Notes: generated by a model not told the origin, from the letters alone. DNA of 64,000 nt from Mycolicibacterium sp. BiH015 (GCF_027706845.1 NZ_JAQGCZ010000002.1:310001-374000); one strand, 5' to 3'; shown: positions 25,738 through 34,339, numbered from the stretch's first letter. Numbers and translations are program-made.

Positions 25738-26232
25738 TCAGCCGGCCTGCTCTCGCTGCGCGAGCCGGTCGTCCACCCACCTGTGCAGCCCGGGCAGCGC
25801 GGCGTCGATGACGGTGAACGTCTCCTCGAAGTCGTCCTGTGTGCCGTAGTAGGGGTCCTCGACATCCAACGCGTGCACCCCCGATCGCGGATCGAAGGAC
25901 CGCAGCATGCGCAGTCGCTCGGCGGGCACGCCCGCGTGTTGCAGCATCCGCAGGTGGTTGCGCCCCAACGCGACGACGAGGTCCGCGGCGAGATGGTCGT
26001 CGGTCATCTGGGCGGCGCGATGCGCCGTGGGGTACCCGTGCTCGCGCAGCGTGTGGCCCGTGCGCCGGTCGGCCGGTTCACCTTCGTGCCAGTGACCCGT
26101 GCCGGCACTGGTGACTCTGACGACCTCGGCGAGCCCGCGCTCGGCGATCTGGTGGGCGAACATCTTCTCGGCCATCGGGCTGCGGCAGATGTTGCCGGAA
26201 CAGATGAACGTGACATGCAGCTGCTCAGACAC
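25738..26232 (-). CDS. ptpA: Low-molecular-weight protein tyrosine phosphatase PtpA
   Basis: Protein of 164 residues. The P-loop is CSGNICRS (Cys11, Arg17), the general acid Asp126 is in DVEDPYYG, and the two tyrosines 128/129 are those phosphorylated by PtkA in M. tuberculosis. There PtpA is secreted into macrophages and blocks phagosome acidification; in an environmental mycobacterium the role is unclear. The P-loop reads CSGNICR, whereas I recall CTGNICR in M. tuberculosis. The GTG at 26232 was chosen because it gives SEQLHVTFICSGN at the right distance; the frame upstream to 26244 is within ptkA. It overlaps ptkA by 8 bases. Confidence 0.94.
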   Translation of the reverse strand: MSEQLHVTFICSGNICRSPMAEKMFAHQIAERGLAEVVRVTSAGTGHWHEGEPADRRTGHTLREHGYPTAHRAAQMTDDHLAADLVVALGRNHLRMLQHAGVPAERLRMLRSFDPRSGVHALDVEDPYYGTQDDFEETFTVIDAALPGLHRWVDDRLAQREQAG

Positions 26233-26911
26233 CGAGCACCTCACGCAGATCGTCGACGCTGGCGACGTGGGCGAGCGCGCCGCGGTCGCCGTCGGCGAAG
26301 TCGCGGTGCCCGTATCCCCAGCCGACCACGATCGTCCCTATGCCGTGCGCGGCGGCGCCTTCGACATCGTGTGACCGGTCGCCGATCATCACGACCCGGT
26401 CGGGAAGCGGCGCCAGCTGCCGCAGCGCGTGGGCGACCACGTCGGCCTTGGTCGAGCGGACACCGTCGGGACTGGCACCTGCGATGACCTCGAAGTACGT
26501 GTCGAGCTCGAAGTGTCCGAGGATGCGCGCCGCGGTGGGCTCGGCCTTCGACGTCGCGACCGCGAGCCGGACGCCTGCCGCCCGGAGGTCGTCGAGGAGC
26601 CCGACGACGCCGTCGAACGGCCGGTTCATCGACCAACCGCGTGCCGTGTAGTCCGCGCGGTACGCGGCGATCGCGGCATCGGCGGACTCGCCGAGCCCCA
26701 TCTGCTGCAGCGTGATGTGCATCGGTGGTCCGACGATGCGGCTCACCAGGTCTCCGTCGGGGACGGTCGCGCCGACGGAATGCAACGCGTGCCGGAAGCT
26801 GGCGACGATGCCCTCGGCGGAATCGGTCAGGGTGCCGTCGAGATCGAAGATCACCAGATCGCCCCGGCCCACCGGGGTGGCATTGCGGGGGCTGTCCAGC
26901 ATGTCTGTCAC
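26225..26911 (-). CDS. ptkA: HAD-superfamily protein, PtkA (protein tyrosine kinase) orthologue
   Basis: Protein of 228 residues with a complete HAD phosphatase fold: motif I VIFDLDGTLTDSAEG, motif II VATSKAEPTA, the lysine in SPDGVRSTKADVV, and motif IV VMIGDRSHDVEGAAAHG. In M. tuberculosis the equivalent (Rv2232) autophosphorylates on tyrosine and phosphorylates PtpA, with which it is paired. By sequence alone it looks like a phosphoglycolate-phosphatase-type HAD enzyme. The M. tuberculosis protein is longer (I recall 291 residues), the extra being N-terminal. The GTG at 26911 (VTDMLDSPRN) was chosen. An ATG at 26902 is possible, and the frame extends to 26983, overlapping the divergent gene. 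Confidence 0.85.
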   Translation of the reverse strand: MTDMLDSPRNATPVGRGDLVIFDLDGTLTDSAEGIVASFRHALHSVGATVPDGDLVSRIVGPPMHITLQQMGLGESADAAIAAYRADYTARGWSMNRPFDGVVGLLDDLRAAGVRLAVATSKAEPTAARILGHFELDTYFEVIAGASPDGVRSTKADVVAHALRQLAPLPDRVVMIGDRSHDVEGAAAHGIGTIVVGWGYGHRDFADGDRGALAHVASVDDLREVLGV

Positions 26912-26976
26912 ATGGCCATTGTCCCTGAGACGGGTGGCTGCCCGGATCGTGGGCCCGTGCGCACTACTGTCGTGAT

Positions 26977-28113
26977 GTGGCAAGTGTCCGGCTGATCGAC
27001 GTCATCGACGTGCTCGAGGCCGCCTACCCGCCGCGCCTCGCGCAGAGCTGGGACTCCGTCGGGTTGGTCTGCGGGGATCCGTCGGAGCCGGTCGAATCGG
27101 TGACGATCGCCGTCGACGCGACCGCCGACGTCGTGGCGCAGGTGCCTGACGGGGGTCTGCTGCTCGCCCATCACCCGCTGCTGCTTCGCGGCGTGGACAC
27201 CGTGGCCGTCGGGACCCCCAAAGGCGCCCTCATCCACTCGTTGATTCGTACCGGCCGGTCGCTGTTCACCGCTCACACCAACGCCGACAGTGCGTCGCCC
27301 GGGGTCTCCGACGCGCTGGCCGACACCTTGGGTCTGGAGGTTGTCGAGGTGCTCTCGCCGGTGCCGTCCGGTCCTGCGCTCGACAAGTGGGCGGTGTTCG
27401 TCCCCCCTGCCGACGCGGAGGCTGTCAGGGCCGCGATGTTCGCCGCCGGCGCGGGACACATCGGCGACTACTCGCAATGCAGCTGGAGTGTGCCCGGGAC
27501 GGGGCAGTTCCTTCCCGGCGACGGTGCTGTGCCGGCGATCGGTGAAGTCGGCGTTGTGGAGCGTGTCGAGGAGGACCGGGTGGAGATGGTTGCACCCACC
27601 TCGCGCAGGGGCGCGATCGCCGCCGCCCTGCGGGCCGCCCATCCGTACGAGGAGCCGGCCTTTGACGTCATCGAGTTGCGGACCCCTCCGGGAGACGTCG
27701 GCCTCGGCCGGATCGCGACGCTGCCCCGTCCGGAACCCCTGTCGGCGTTCGTGTCTCGCGTGCGTGACGCACTACCCGCGACCTCATGGGGAGTGCGCGC
27801 CTCCGGTGACCCGGAGTCGACGGTGTCCCGCGTGGCGGTATGCGGAGGTGCCGGGGATTCCCTGCTCGCCGAGGTTGCTGCCGCAGGTGTGCAGGTCTAC
27901 GTGACGGCCGATCTGCGGCACCATCCCGCCGACGAACACCGACGGTCCTCCGACGTCGCGCTGGTCGACGTCGCCCATTGGGCCAGTGAGTACCCGTGGT
28001 GCCACCAGGCCGCAGCCGTGCTGCGCACACATTTCGGCGCATCGCTGCCGGTCACGGTGTCCGACGTGCGCACAGATCCATGGAATGTCGAGGGGTCACC
28101 AGATGAAAGCTGA
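26977..28113 (+). CDS. Nif3-like dinuclear metal centre hexameric protein (Rv2230c-like)
   Basis: Protein of 378 residues, the long form of the NIF3/YqfO family. The metal-binding histidines are in [14 protein letters not shown] (residues ~61-74), HTNADSA follows near 93, and the C-terminal metal site is in [11 protein letters not shown] near 331. The central insert with VGEVGVV and [14 protein letters not shown] is the PII-like domain of the long form. GTP cyclohydrolase I type 2 has been suggested for some members; the function here is unproven. The GTG start gives [30 protein letters not shown]. It overlaps the zinc-ribbon gene by 11 bases. Confidence 0.9.
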   Translation: MASVRLIDVIDVLEAAYPPRLAQSWDSVGLVCGDPSEPVESVTIAVDATADVVAQVPDGGLLLAHHPLLLRGVDTVAVGTPKGALIHSLIRTGRSLFTAHTNADSASPGVSDALADTLGLEVVEVLSPVPSGPALDKWAVFVPPADAEAVRAAMFAAGAGHIGDYSQCSWSVPGTGQFLPGDGAVPAIGEVGVVERVEEDRVEMVAPTSRRGAIAAALRAAHPYEEPAFDVIELRTPPGDVGLGRIATLPRPEPLSAFVSRVRDALPATSWGVRASGDPESTVSRVAVCGGAGDSLLAEVAAAGVQVYVTADLRHHPADEHRRSSDVALVDVAHWASEYPWCHQAAAVLRTHFGASLPVTVSDVRTDPWNVEGSPDES

Positions 28114-28840
28114 TGTTTTTCAACAACATTCGCTCCTGCAGTTGGCGGAATTGGACGCCGAGGTCAGCCGGGCCGAGCATCGGACGAAGAACCTTCCCGA
28201 ACAGAAGGCGGTGGGGGAAGCTCAGGCATCGCACCGCGAGGCCAGGGACCGACTCGCCGCACTGCAACTCGCGCTGGCCGACATCGACGCGCAGGTCGCG
28301 AAGTTGGAAACGGAGATCGACGGTGTGCGACAGCGGGAGGACCGCGACCGCGCACTCATGGCCGGTGGCTCGGTGGACCCCAAGCAGCTCAACGACCTGC
28401 AGCACGAGCTCGAAACCCTGGAGCGGCGACAGTCCAGCCTGGAGGACGCCGAGCTGGAGCTCATGGAAAAGCGCGAGGAACTGTCCGCGGATCAGGACCG
28501 AGAACTGGCGGGCGTCGAGGATTTGCAGAAGGCGCTGGCGGAGGCGGAGCGTCTGCGCGACGAGGCCCGCGCTGAACTGACTCAGCTCATCGAGACATCC
28601 GCGGTCCGGCGTGCCGAGCTGGTCGCGCAGATCGACGAGGCGCTGGTCGCGCTCTACGAGCGACAGCGGTCACGGACAGGTGTCGGAGCGGCGCCGTTGC
28701 AGGGCCGGCGGTGCGGTGCATGCCGGATCGAGATCGACCAGGGGGAGTCGGCGCGGATCGCGGCGGCGGCCGACGACGACGTGGTGCGCTGTCCGGAATG
28801 TGCGGCGATCCTGTTGCGTGTGACCGGTTTCCGCAAGTGA
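28103..28840 (+). CDS. Coiled-coil zinc-ribbon protein (Rv2229c-like)
   Basis: Protein of 245 residues. Residues ~10-190 form a long coiled coil rich in Leu, Glu and Arg ([51 protein letters not shown]). The last ~45 residues are a zinc ribbon with CGACR and CPECAAIL pairs. This architecture (CT398/DUF164 type) is widespread in bacteria, is proposed to act in flagellar or translation-related complexes in some, and is undefined in mycobacteria. The ATG at 28103 overlaps the Nif3 stop. The stop overlaps the next GTG (GTGA), so three genes appear to be one transcript. Confidence 0.9.
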   Translation: MKADVFQQHSLLQLAELDAEVSRAEHRTKNLPEQKAVGEAQASHREARDRLAALQLALADIDAQVAKLETEIDGVRQREDRDRALMAGGSVDPKQLNDLQHELETLERRQSSLEDAELELMEKREELSADQDRELAGVEDLQKALAEAERLRDEARAELTQLIETSAVRRAELVAQIDEALVALYERQRSRTGVGAAPLQGRRCGACRIEIDQGESARIAAAADDDVVRCPECAAILLRVTGFRK

Positions 28841-29916
28841 AAGTGATCGTTGAGGCCGACGGCGGTTCCCGCGGCAATCCGGGTCCCGCCGGATACGGCG
28901 CGGTCGTATGGTCCGGTGATCGGCAATCCCTTCTCGTCGAGGCGAAATCGGAAATCGGCACGGCCACCAACAACGTCGCCGAGTACCGAGGATTGATCGC
29001 GGGCCTTCAGGCCGCAGCGGAGGTCGGCGCTTCGGAGGTGGAGGTCCTCATGGACTCCAAGCTCGTCGTGGAGCAGATGTCCGACCGCTGGAAGGTCAAA
29101 CACCCCGACCTGATCCCGCTGCACCGGCAGGCGCGCCGGCTCGCTGAAGGATTCTCGTCGGTGAGCTACGCCTGGATCCCCCGAGAGAACAACAGCCACG
29201 CAGACAGGCTCGCCAACGAGGCGATGGATGCGGCGGCGGGTCCACAAGAACGTTCTGCCACAACGGCGGTGACCACCAACCCGGCGGGATGGACAGGTGC
29301 CAGAGGGGCGCCGACCAGGCTGCTGCTGCTGCGTCACGGGCAGACGGCGCTGTCGGTGGAGCGGCGCTATTCGGGTCGAGGGAACCCGGAGCTCACCGAA
29401 CTCGGCACACGTCAGGCGGACGCCGCCGCGCGCTACCTCGGGGACAGGGGTGGCGTCGATGCCGTCCTCGCGTCACCGCTGCAGCGGGCTTTCGACACTG
29501 CGACGGCAGCGGCGAAAGCTCTCGGTCGCGACGTCACCGTCGACGACGACCTGATCGAGACGGATTTCGGTGCCTGGGAAGGCATGACGTTCCAGGAAGC
29601 CTCCGAGCACGACCCGGATCTGCATCGCAGCTGGCTTCGCGACACCTCGGTTCGACCGCCGGGCGGCGAGAGCTTCGACGACGTCGCGGCACGGGTCCTG
29701 CGCGTCCAGAAACGCATCATCGCCGATTATCCGGGCCAGACCGTGCTGGTGGTTTCGCACGTGACGCCGATCAAGACCATGTTGAGGATGGCGCTCGCGG
29801 CCGGACCGTCGATTCTGTACCGGCTGCATCTGGATCTGGCATCCCTGTCGATCGCGGAGTTCTACCCCGACGGCGCGGCATCCGTGCGCCTCGTCAACCA
29901 GACGGCCTATCTCTGA
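28837..29916 (+). CDS. Bifunctional RNase H / histidine phosphatase (Rv2228c-like)
   Basis: Protein of 359 residues. The N-terminal RNase HI domain (1-~130) starts VIVEADGGSRGNPGPAGYGAV (catalytic Asp7), then NNVAEYRGLIAGLQAA (Glu), VLMDSKLVVEQM (Asp) and NSHADRLANEAMD (Asp). The C-terminal phosphatase domain (~165-359) has LLLRHGQTALSVERRYSG, SPLQRAFDTA, and a second histidine in VVSHVTPIKTML. The M. tuberculosis homologue degrades RNA-DNA hybrids and has alpha-ribazole phosphatase activity (cobalamin pathway), which would link it to cobD nearby. The GTG start overlaps the previous stop. The 3' end overlaps the convergent regulator gene by 10 bases. Confidence 0.94.
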   Translation: MKVIVEADGGSRGNPGPAGYGAVVWSGDRQSLLVEAKSEIGTATNNVAEYRGLIAGLQAAAEVGASEVEVLMDSKLVVEQMSDRWKVKHPDLIPLHRQARRLAEGFSSVSYAWIPRENNSHADRLANEAMDAAAGPQERSATTAVTTNPAGWTGARGAPTRLLLLRHGQTALSVERRYSGRGNPELTELGTRQADAAARYLGDRGGVDAVLASPLQRAFDTATAAAKALGRDVTVDDDLIETDFGAWEGMTFQEASEHDPDLHRSWLRDTSVRPPGGESFDDVAARVLRVQKRIIADYPGQTVLVVSHVTPIKTMLRMALAAGPSILYRLHLDLASLSIAEFYPDGAASVRLVNQTAYL

Positions 29917-30494
29917 TCGGTGTGCAGATGCACCCGCTCGCCGTGCAATCCGAACAGCGCGATCGCCTCGACCGGGCCGTCGACCGCGCCGAACCAGTGG
30001 GGCGTCCACGTCGAGAACTCGACGGCCTCACCGGGTTTGATGGTGAAGTCGCGGTCGCCGAGGATGAGCCGGAGCCGCCCCGAGAGTACATACATCCAGT
30101 CGTGGCCCTCGTGGACGGGAAGTTCCGCAGGTGGGGTGCGCCTGCGGGCGCTGATCCGGATCTTGTGAGCATGAAGCCCTCCGGCGGGACCTTGACCGGT
30201 CAACGGCCAGAACGTGATCTGGTTGTGCGTGTGGGACTGTCCGCGAATGCGTGGGTCTTCGACCTCGGGGGTGCGCAGCAGTTCGTCGGTGCTGACCGAC
30301 AGCGCGGCGGCCAGCCGCGGCAGGTGGTCGAGGGCGAGGCGCCGCTTCCCCGACTCCAGACGGCTCAGCGTCGAGATGTCGATGCTGGACCGCGTGGCGA
30401 CGTCTTCGAGCGTCATGCCGCGCTGTATTCGTAGGTCCCGCAACCGCCGCCGCACCCGGGCATCGACACCTTCCTCGTCCTCGTTTGCCTTCAT
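29907..30494 (-). CDS. XRE-family regulator with C-terminal cupin sensor domain
   Basis: Protein of 195 residues. Residues ~12-75 are a Cro/C1 helix-turn-helix (LRDLRIQRGMTLEDVATRSSIDISTLSRLESGKRRLALDHL). Residues ~100-190 are a cupin beta-barrel: PVHEGHDWMYVLSGRLRLILGD contains the HxH/E-type metal ligands, and FTIKPGEAVEFSTWTPHWFGA the second cupin motif. Such HTH-cupin proteins sense small molecules. It is divergent from the flavoprotein/methyltransferase pair with only 47 bases between starts, where TGGCA occurs twice (8 bases apart), so it likely controls that pair. Not part of the H37Rv order I recall. Confidence 0.9.
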   Translation of the reverse strand: MKANEDEEGVDARVRRRLRDLRIQRGMTLEDVATRSSIDISTLSRLESGKRRLALDHLPRLAAALSVSTDELLRTPEVEDPRIRGQSHTHNQITFWPLTGQGPAGGLHAHKIRISARRRTPPAELPVHEGHDWMYVLSGRLRLILGDRDFTIKPGEAVEFSTWTPHWFGAVDGPVEAIALFGLHGERVHLHTDQR

Positions 30495-30541
30495 GGCAAA
30501 TCAGCTTGGCAGAACGCTCGGGGTGCGGGCAAGGTCGTGGC

Positions 30542-31462
30542 ATGGACAAGATCTGGGATTGCGTGATCATCGGCGGAGGCGCCGCCGGGTTGAGCGCTGC
30601 GCTGGTTCTGGGCCGGGCGCGACGTGAAACGCTGCTGATCGATGCCGGAGCGCAGAGCAACCTTGCGGCTCACGGTATCGGTGGCCTGTTGGGATTCGAC
30701 GGCGTGCCCCCCGCGCAGTTGTACGCACAGGGGCGGCACGAGTTGACCGCCTATCCCAACGTCGAGGTCCGCTCAGGCGAAGCCGTCGCTGCGGACGGGA
30801 CCGTAGGCGACTTCGCCGTGGAGTTGGCCGATGGCAGCGTGGTACGGGCTCGTCGGGTGCTGTTGGCGATGGGGATGCGGTACGAGTCGCTCGACGTGCC
30901 GGGTTCGACGGAGCTGTGGGGAGGTTCGGTGTTCCACTGCCCCTTCTGTCACGGATGGGAAGTCCGCGACAAGCCACTGGCCGTACTTGCCGACGGGGAT
31001 CGGGCGGTGCACATGGCGACGCTGCTGCGCGGGTGGAGTGACGATGTCGTCCTGCTGACAGGAGGGCCGGCCGAGCTGACCGACGAACAACGATCGCGAC
31101 TGGCCCACGTGGGAATCAATATCGACGAACGGCGGGTGGTCGAATTGCGTTCAGCCGAGGGCGAATTGCAAGCCGTGGTGTTCGCCGACGGCACCAGTCT
31201 GGCACGCAATGGCCTGCTGGTTGCGACGACGCTGCGCCAGCGTTCCGCGCTCGCGTCGAAGTTGGGTGTCGCGTTCGCTGCGGCCAACCCGATGTCGACG
31301 GAGTCGATCGAGATCGATGCGATGTATCGGACCTCGGTGCCGGGTGTCTTCGCTGCGGGTGATGTCAGTGCGCAAATGCCGCAAGTGGCGGCGGCGATCG
31401 CGGCTGGTTCCGCCGCGGCCGCATCGATGGTGGCGAGCTTCTTGGAGGAGCACGATGTCTGA
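30542..31462 (+). CDS. Thioredoxin-reductase-like NAD(P)/FAD oxidoreductase with CPFC motif
   Basis: Protein of 306 residues. The FAD-binding motif is DCVIIGGGAAGLSAALVLGRA at ~6-26 and the C-terminal FAD motif is VPGVFAAGDVSAQMPQVAAAIAAGSAAA. The redox-like pair is in HCPFCHGWEV near residue 136, as in thioredoxin reductases and in the TrxR-like methyltransferase-linked oxidoreductases of actinobacteria. The NADPH-binding stretch in the second Rossmann domain (VLADGDRAVHMATLLRGW) lacks the full GGGDSA motif, so the nicotinamide partner is uncertain. Coupled to the next methyltransferase by an 8-base overlap and divergent from the XRE-cupin regulator. Confidence 0.88.
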   Translation: MDKIWDCVIIGGGAAGLSAALVLGRARRETLLIDAGAQSNLAAHGIGGLLGFDGVPPAQLYAQGRHELTAYPNVEVRSGEAVAADGTVGDFAVELADGSVVRARRVLLAMGMRYESLDVPGSTELWGGSVFHCPFCHGWEVRDKPLAVLADGDRAVHMATLLRGWSDDVVLLTGGPAELTDEQRSRLAHVGINIDERRVVELRSAEGELQAVVFADGTSLARNGLLVATTLRQRSALASKLGVAFAAANPMSTESIEIDAMYRTSVPGVFAAGDVSAQMPQVAAAIAAGSAAAASMVASFLEEHDV

Positions 31463-32078
31463 GGTCAAACAACATTGGGAGGATCGGTACTCCGAGCGGG
31501 AGCGGATCTGGAGCGGCAAAGTCAACCGTTGGCTGGCCGAAGTCGCCGCGCCGCTGGCGCCGGGACGGGCGCTGGACCTCGGGTGCGGGGAAGGCGGCGA
31601 CTCGCTGTGGCTGGCCGAGAACGGCTGGGAGGTCGTCGGTGTGGACATCTCGGATACGGCGCTCGGCCGTGCCGCCGAGGAAGCGGCTCGGCGAGGGCTG
31701 ACCGACCGTGTGCGGTTGGTGCAGATGAACCTTTCGGAGTCGTTCCCGGTAGGCATTTTCGACCTCGTGTCGGCGCAGTTCCTGCAGTCGATGGTGCATC
31801 TCGACCGCGAACGGATCTTCGCCTCCGCCGCGCGCGCGGTGGCGCCGGGCGGTCTGCTGGTCGTCGTCGACCATGGCGCCGCGCCTCCATGGGCCAAACA
31901 CATCAAGGACCACGTGTTCCCGACGGTCGACGAGGTACTCGGAACGATCGATCTCGGTGCGGGTCAGTGGGAGCACGTGCGTGTCGGCACCGTCGAACGC
32001 GACGCCGTCGGGCCGGATGGCCAGGCCGGAGTGCTGATCGACAACCTGATCGTGCTGCGGCGGTTGTCCGAGGGTTAG
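31455..32078 (+). CDS. Class I SAM-dependent methyltransferase, TehB-like
   Basis: Protein of 207 residues. The N-terminus HWEDRYSERERIWSGKVNRWL is typical of small thiol/metalloid-type methyltransferases. SAM motifs are RALDLGCGEGGDSLWLAENGWEVVGVDIS (~39-67), VRLVQMNL and FDLVSAQFLQSMVHLDRE. No transmembrane or export signals. By position it works with the CPFC flavoprotein under a XRE-cupin regulator, probably in detoxifying or modifying a small electrophile or metalloid. That is inference. Confidence 0.87.
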   Translation: MSEVKQHWEDRYSERERIWSGKVNRWLAEVAAPLAPGRALDLGCGEGGDSLWLAENGWEVVGVDISDTALGRAAEEAARRGLTDRVRLVQMNLSESFPVGIFDLVSAQFLQSMVHLDRERIFASAARAVAPGGLLVVVDHGAAPPWAKHIKDHVFPTVDEVLGTIDLGAGQWEHVRVGTVERDAVGPDGQAGVLIDNLIVLRRLSEG

Positions 32079-32108
32079 TTGTCGGCGGGTCGGTGTAGCG
32101 TCGATCTC

Positions 32109-33392
32109 GTGGTCGAACATTTGTTCGAGATAGATCCGGAGGCGTCGGAGAAGGACCTGCGGATCCTCGTCGAGCGCTGTGAGGAGCTGAAGTCGAAGGC
32201 TGCGGCCGCGCAGGCCCGCGCGACGGCATTGTGGGCCGGCAAGCGCGCGGCGGCCGAGCGGGCTGCCGGGGTCGCGGCCGACAAGCGTGGGAAGGGGCTG
32301 GCGTCAGAGATCGCCTTGGCCCGCCACGACGCGCCGGTGAAAGGCAACCAGCATCTTGGGTTCGCCAACGCGCTGGTGAACGAGATGCCGCACACGCTGG
32401 CCGCGTTGGCGGCCGGAGTGTTGTCGGAGTATCGGGCGACGTTGATCGTGCGGGAGTCGGCGTGTTTGTCCCTGCGGGATCGTCGTCGGTTGGATGCCGA
32501 GTTGTGCGCCGACATGTCGACGTTGGTCGGTTGGGGTGACAGACGGGTCGCCGCCGAGGCCGCCAAGATCGCCGCACGCCTGGATGCGGCGGCGGTGGTG
32601 GAACGCAACAACAAGGCGGTCAAGGATCGGTGCGTCACCACCCGGCCTGCGCCCAACGGGATGGTCTACGTGACGTTCCTGATGCCGCTGGCCCAGGGCA
32701 TCGGCATGTATGCCGCGCTGAAACGTGAAGCCGACATGTGCGGCGATGGCCGCTCGCGCGGGCAGTTCATGTGCGATACCGCCTATGAGCGGGTGACGGG
32801 CCGCAGCAGTACCGCACCGGTCGATGTGAGCTTGAACCTGGTGATGGCCGACACCACACTGGCCGGTGATGACACCGAGCCGGCCTGGCTGGACGGCTAT
32901 GGACCCATCCCGGCGGGGTTCGCGTGCAAGCTCACCGGCGACGCCGCCACTGATAAAGCTGCGAAGGCGATCCTGCGCCGGCTCTACCGCCACCCGTCAT
33001 CGGGGCAACTGGTGGCGATGGAATCGCGGTCGCGGATCTTCCCGAAAGGATTGGCCGCGTTAATCGGAATGCGGGACCGAACGTGCCGGACCCCGTACTG
33101 CAACGCCCCGATCCGCCACCACGACCACGCCACCCCCGACCGTAACGGCGGAAAGACAAGTGCGGTCAATGGTCTGGGTGCCTGCGAGGCGTGCAATTAC
33201 GCCAAAGAAGCACCCGGCTGGCGGGTGACGACCCGCGACCGCGGCGGCGCCCACCACGCCGAATTCCTCACACCCACCGGGGCCAGGTACTACTCCTTGG
33301 CGCCGCCGCTGCCGGGCATCCCGGTGCGTCAGAAGATCAGCCTCGTCGAAGGCCAACTCAGCATCGACCTCGTCACCTTCGCAGCCGCCTAG
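32109..33392 (+). CDS. DUF222 / HNH endonuclease domain protein (13E12-like)
   Basis: Protein of 427 residues. The N-terminal ~310 residues are a DUF222-type region rich in alanine and arginine (LVERCEELKSKAAAAQARATALWAGKRAAAERAAG). The C-terminal zinc-type HNH nuclease reads CRTPYCNAPIRHHDHATP, then NGLGACEACNYAKE, with C-x4-C and C-x2-C pairs. The family is multicopy in mycobacteria and related to the 13E12 repeat genes; its target is unknown. Start: TAGCGT (32096-32101) lies 7 bases before the GTG at 32109, a leaderless pattern, so this start is preferred to the TTG at 32079. It ends 9 bases before the convergent VOC gene. Confidence 0.87.
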   Translation: MVEHLFEIDPEASEKDLRILVERCEELKSKAAAAQARATALWAGKRAAAERAAGVAADKRGKGLASEIALARHDAPVKGNQHLGFANALVNEMPHTLAALAAGVLSEYRATLIVRESACLSLRDRRRLDAELCADMSTLVGWGDRRVAAEAAKIAARLDAAAVVERNNKAVKDRCVTTRPAPNGMVYVTFLMPLAQGIGMYAALKREADMCGDGRSRGQFMCDTAYERVTGRSSTAPVDVSLNLVMADTTLAGDDTEPAWLDGYGPIPAGFACKLTGDAATDKAAKAILRRLYRHPSSGQLVAMESRSRIFPKGLAALIGMRDRTCRTPYCNAPIRHHDHATPDRNGGKTSAVNGLGACEACNYAKEAPGWRVTTRDRGGAHHAEFLTPTGARYYSLAPPLPGIPVRQKISLVEGQLSIDLVTFAAA

Positions 33393-33401
33393 CGTCGACG
33401 G

Positions 33402-33836
33402 TCAGGCGCCGGCAGGCACTTCCGCCAACTGGGTGAGTCGCACGCTGTTTCCGGATGGATCGCGGAATCCGCAGTCGATGCCATAGGGCATCTCGTGGGG
33501 CTCCTCGGTGAACTCGACGCCGCGGGCCTTGAGTTGTTCGTAGCTGGCCCGGCAATCGTCGGTGGTCAGGAAGACCGTGCCCGCGAATCCTTTCGCGGTC
33601 AGATCGAGGACCTGTTTCTTGGTGGATTCGTCCATGACGGGCTCGCCGGGCACGGCCATCAGCACGATGGACACATCGTCCTGTCCGGGTGGGCCGACGG
33701 TCAGCCAGCGAAAGATACCGTCGACGTCGGGCAGCGAAACATCTTGGCGCACTTCCATACCGACCTTCTCGGTCCAGTACTTCAGGGCGACTTCCTGGTC
33801 GTGGACCCAGAGATGGGCGCTTGCGATCTTGATCAT
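33402..33836 (-). CDS. VOC (glyoxalase/bleomycin-resistance-type) superfamily protein
   Basis: Protein of 144 residues with the two beta-alpha-beta-beta-beta modules of the VOC fold: IKIASAHLWVHDQEVALKYWTEKVGMEV and, in the second half, GFAGTVFLTTDDCRASYEQLKARGVEFTEEPHEMPYGIDCGFRDPSGNSVRL. Candidate metal residues are His8 and the conserved acid near the DPSGN loop. The substrate cannot be read. It follows the AraC gene by 25 bases in the same direction, so it is probably co-transcribed. The ATG at 33836 is the first sensible start; earlier sequence overlaps AraC. Confidence 0.86.
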   Translation of the reverse strand: MIKIASAHLWVHDQEVALKYWTEKVGMEVRQDVSLPDVDGIFRWLTVGPPGQDDVSIVLMAVPGEPVMDESTKKQVLDLTAKGFAGTVFLTTDDCRASYEQLKARGVEFTEEPHEMPYGIDCGFRDPSGNSVRLTQLAEVPAGA

Positions 33837-33861
33837 GCGGCCGACGTTACGGCCGCAGGGT

Positions 33862-34278
33862 TCACCCCGTCTTCTCCGCGTGTGCTGTCTTTCGGGTGTC
33901 ACGGGCCAGGATGCAACTCGGGATCCGGGCGTGGATGGCGGCCGGCGGCATCGACGCCCGATAGGCCGCCGGCGGCAGTCCGTAGGCGCGGGCGAAGGTG
34001 GTGGTGAATGATCCGAGGCTCTGCAGCCCGACCATCACGCAGATGTCGGCGACCGATCTGTCGGTGTGGCGCAGCAGCGATGCGGCGCGCTCGAGCCTGC
34101 GCGTCTTGAGGTATGCGCTCGGTGACTCGCCGAAGGTCCTCGTGAACATCCGGCTGAAGTGCGCCCGCGACAAGCCGGCCGCAGCCGCGAGGTCGTCGAC
34201 GGTGATCGGCTCCGAGTATCGCGAATCCACGAAGTCCTTGGCCCGCATCAGGTAGCGGGCAGGAGGGGCCTGCGCCAT
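33862..34278 (-). CDS. AraC-family transcriptional regulator (DNA-binding domain only)
   Basis: Protein of 138 residues consisting almost wholly of the double helix-turn-helix domain: ITVDDLAAAAGLSRAHFSRMFTRTFGESPSAYLKTRRLERAASLLRHTDRSVADICVMVGLQSLGSFTTTFARAYGLPPAAYR. There is no ligand-binding cupin-like region, so it is a short AraC (SoxS/MarA-like) type. A possible extra 11 residues upstream (start 34311) are not preferred. Co-transcribed with the VOC gene, which it probably controls; divergent from rnpB. The tail ILARDTRKTAHAEKTG is basic. Confidence 0.87.
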   Translation of the reverse strand: MAQAPPARYLMRAKDFVDSRYSEPITVDDLAAAAGLSRAHFSRMFTRTFGESPSAYLKTRRLERAASLLRHTDRSVADICVMVGLQSLGSFTTTFARAYGLPPAAYRASMPPAAIHARIPSCILARDTRKTAHAEKTG

Positions 34279-34339
34279 GTACTCAGTATGGCCTCGCGGC
34301 GAGCGCGGCATTCATTACCTCAAACGGGACCTGAACCAT

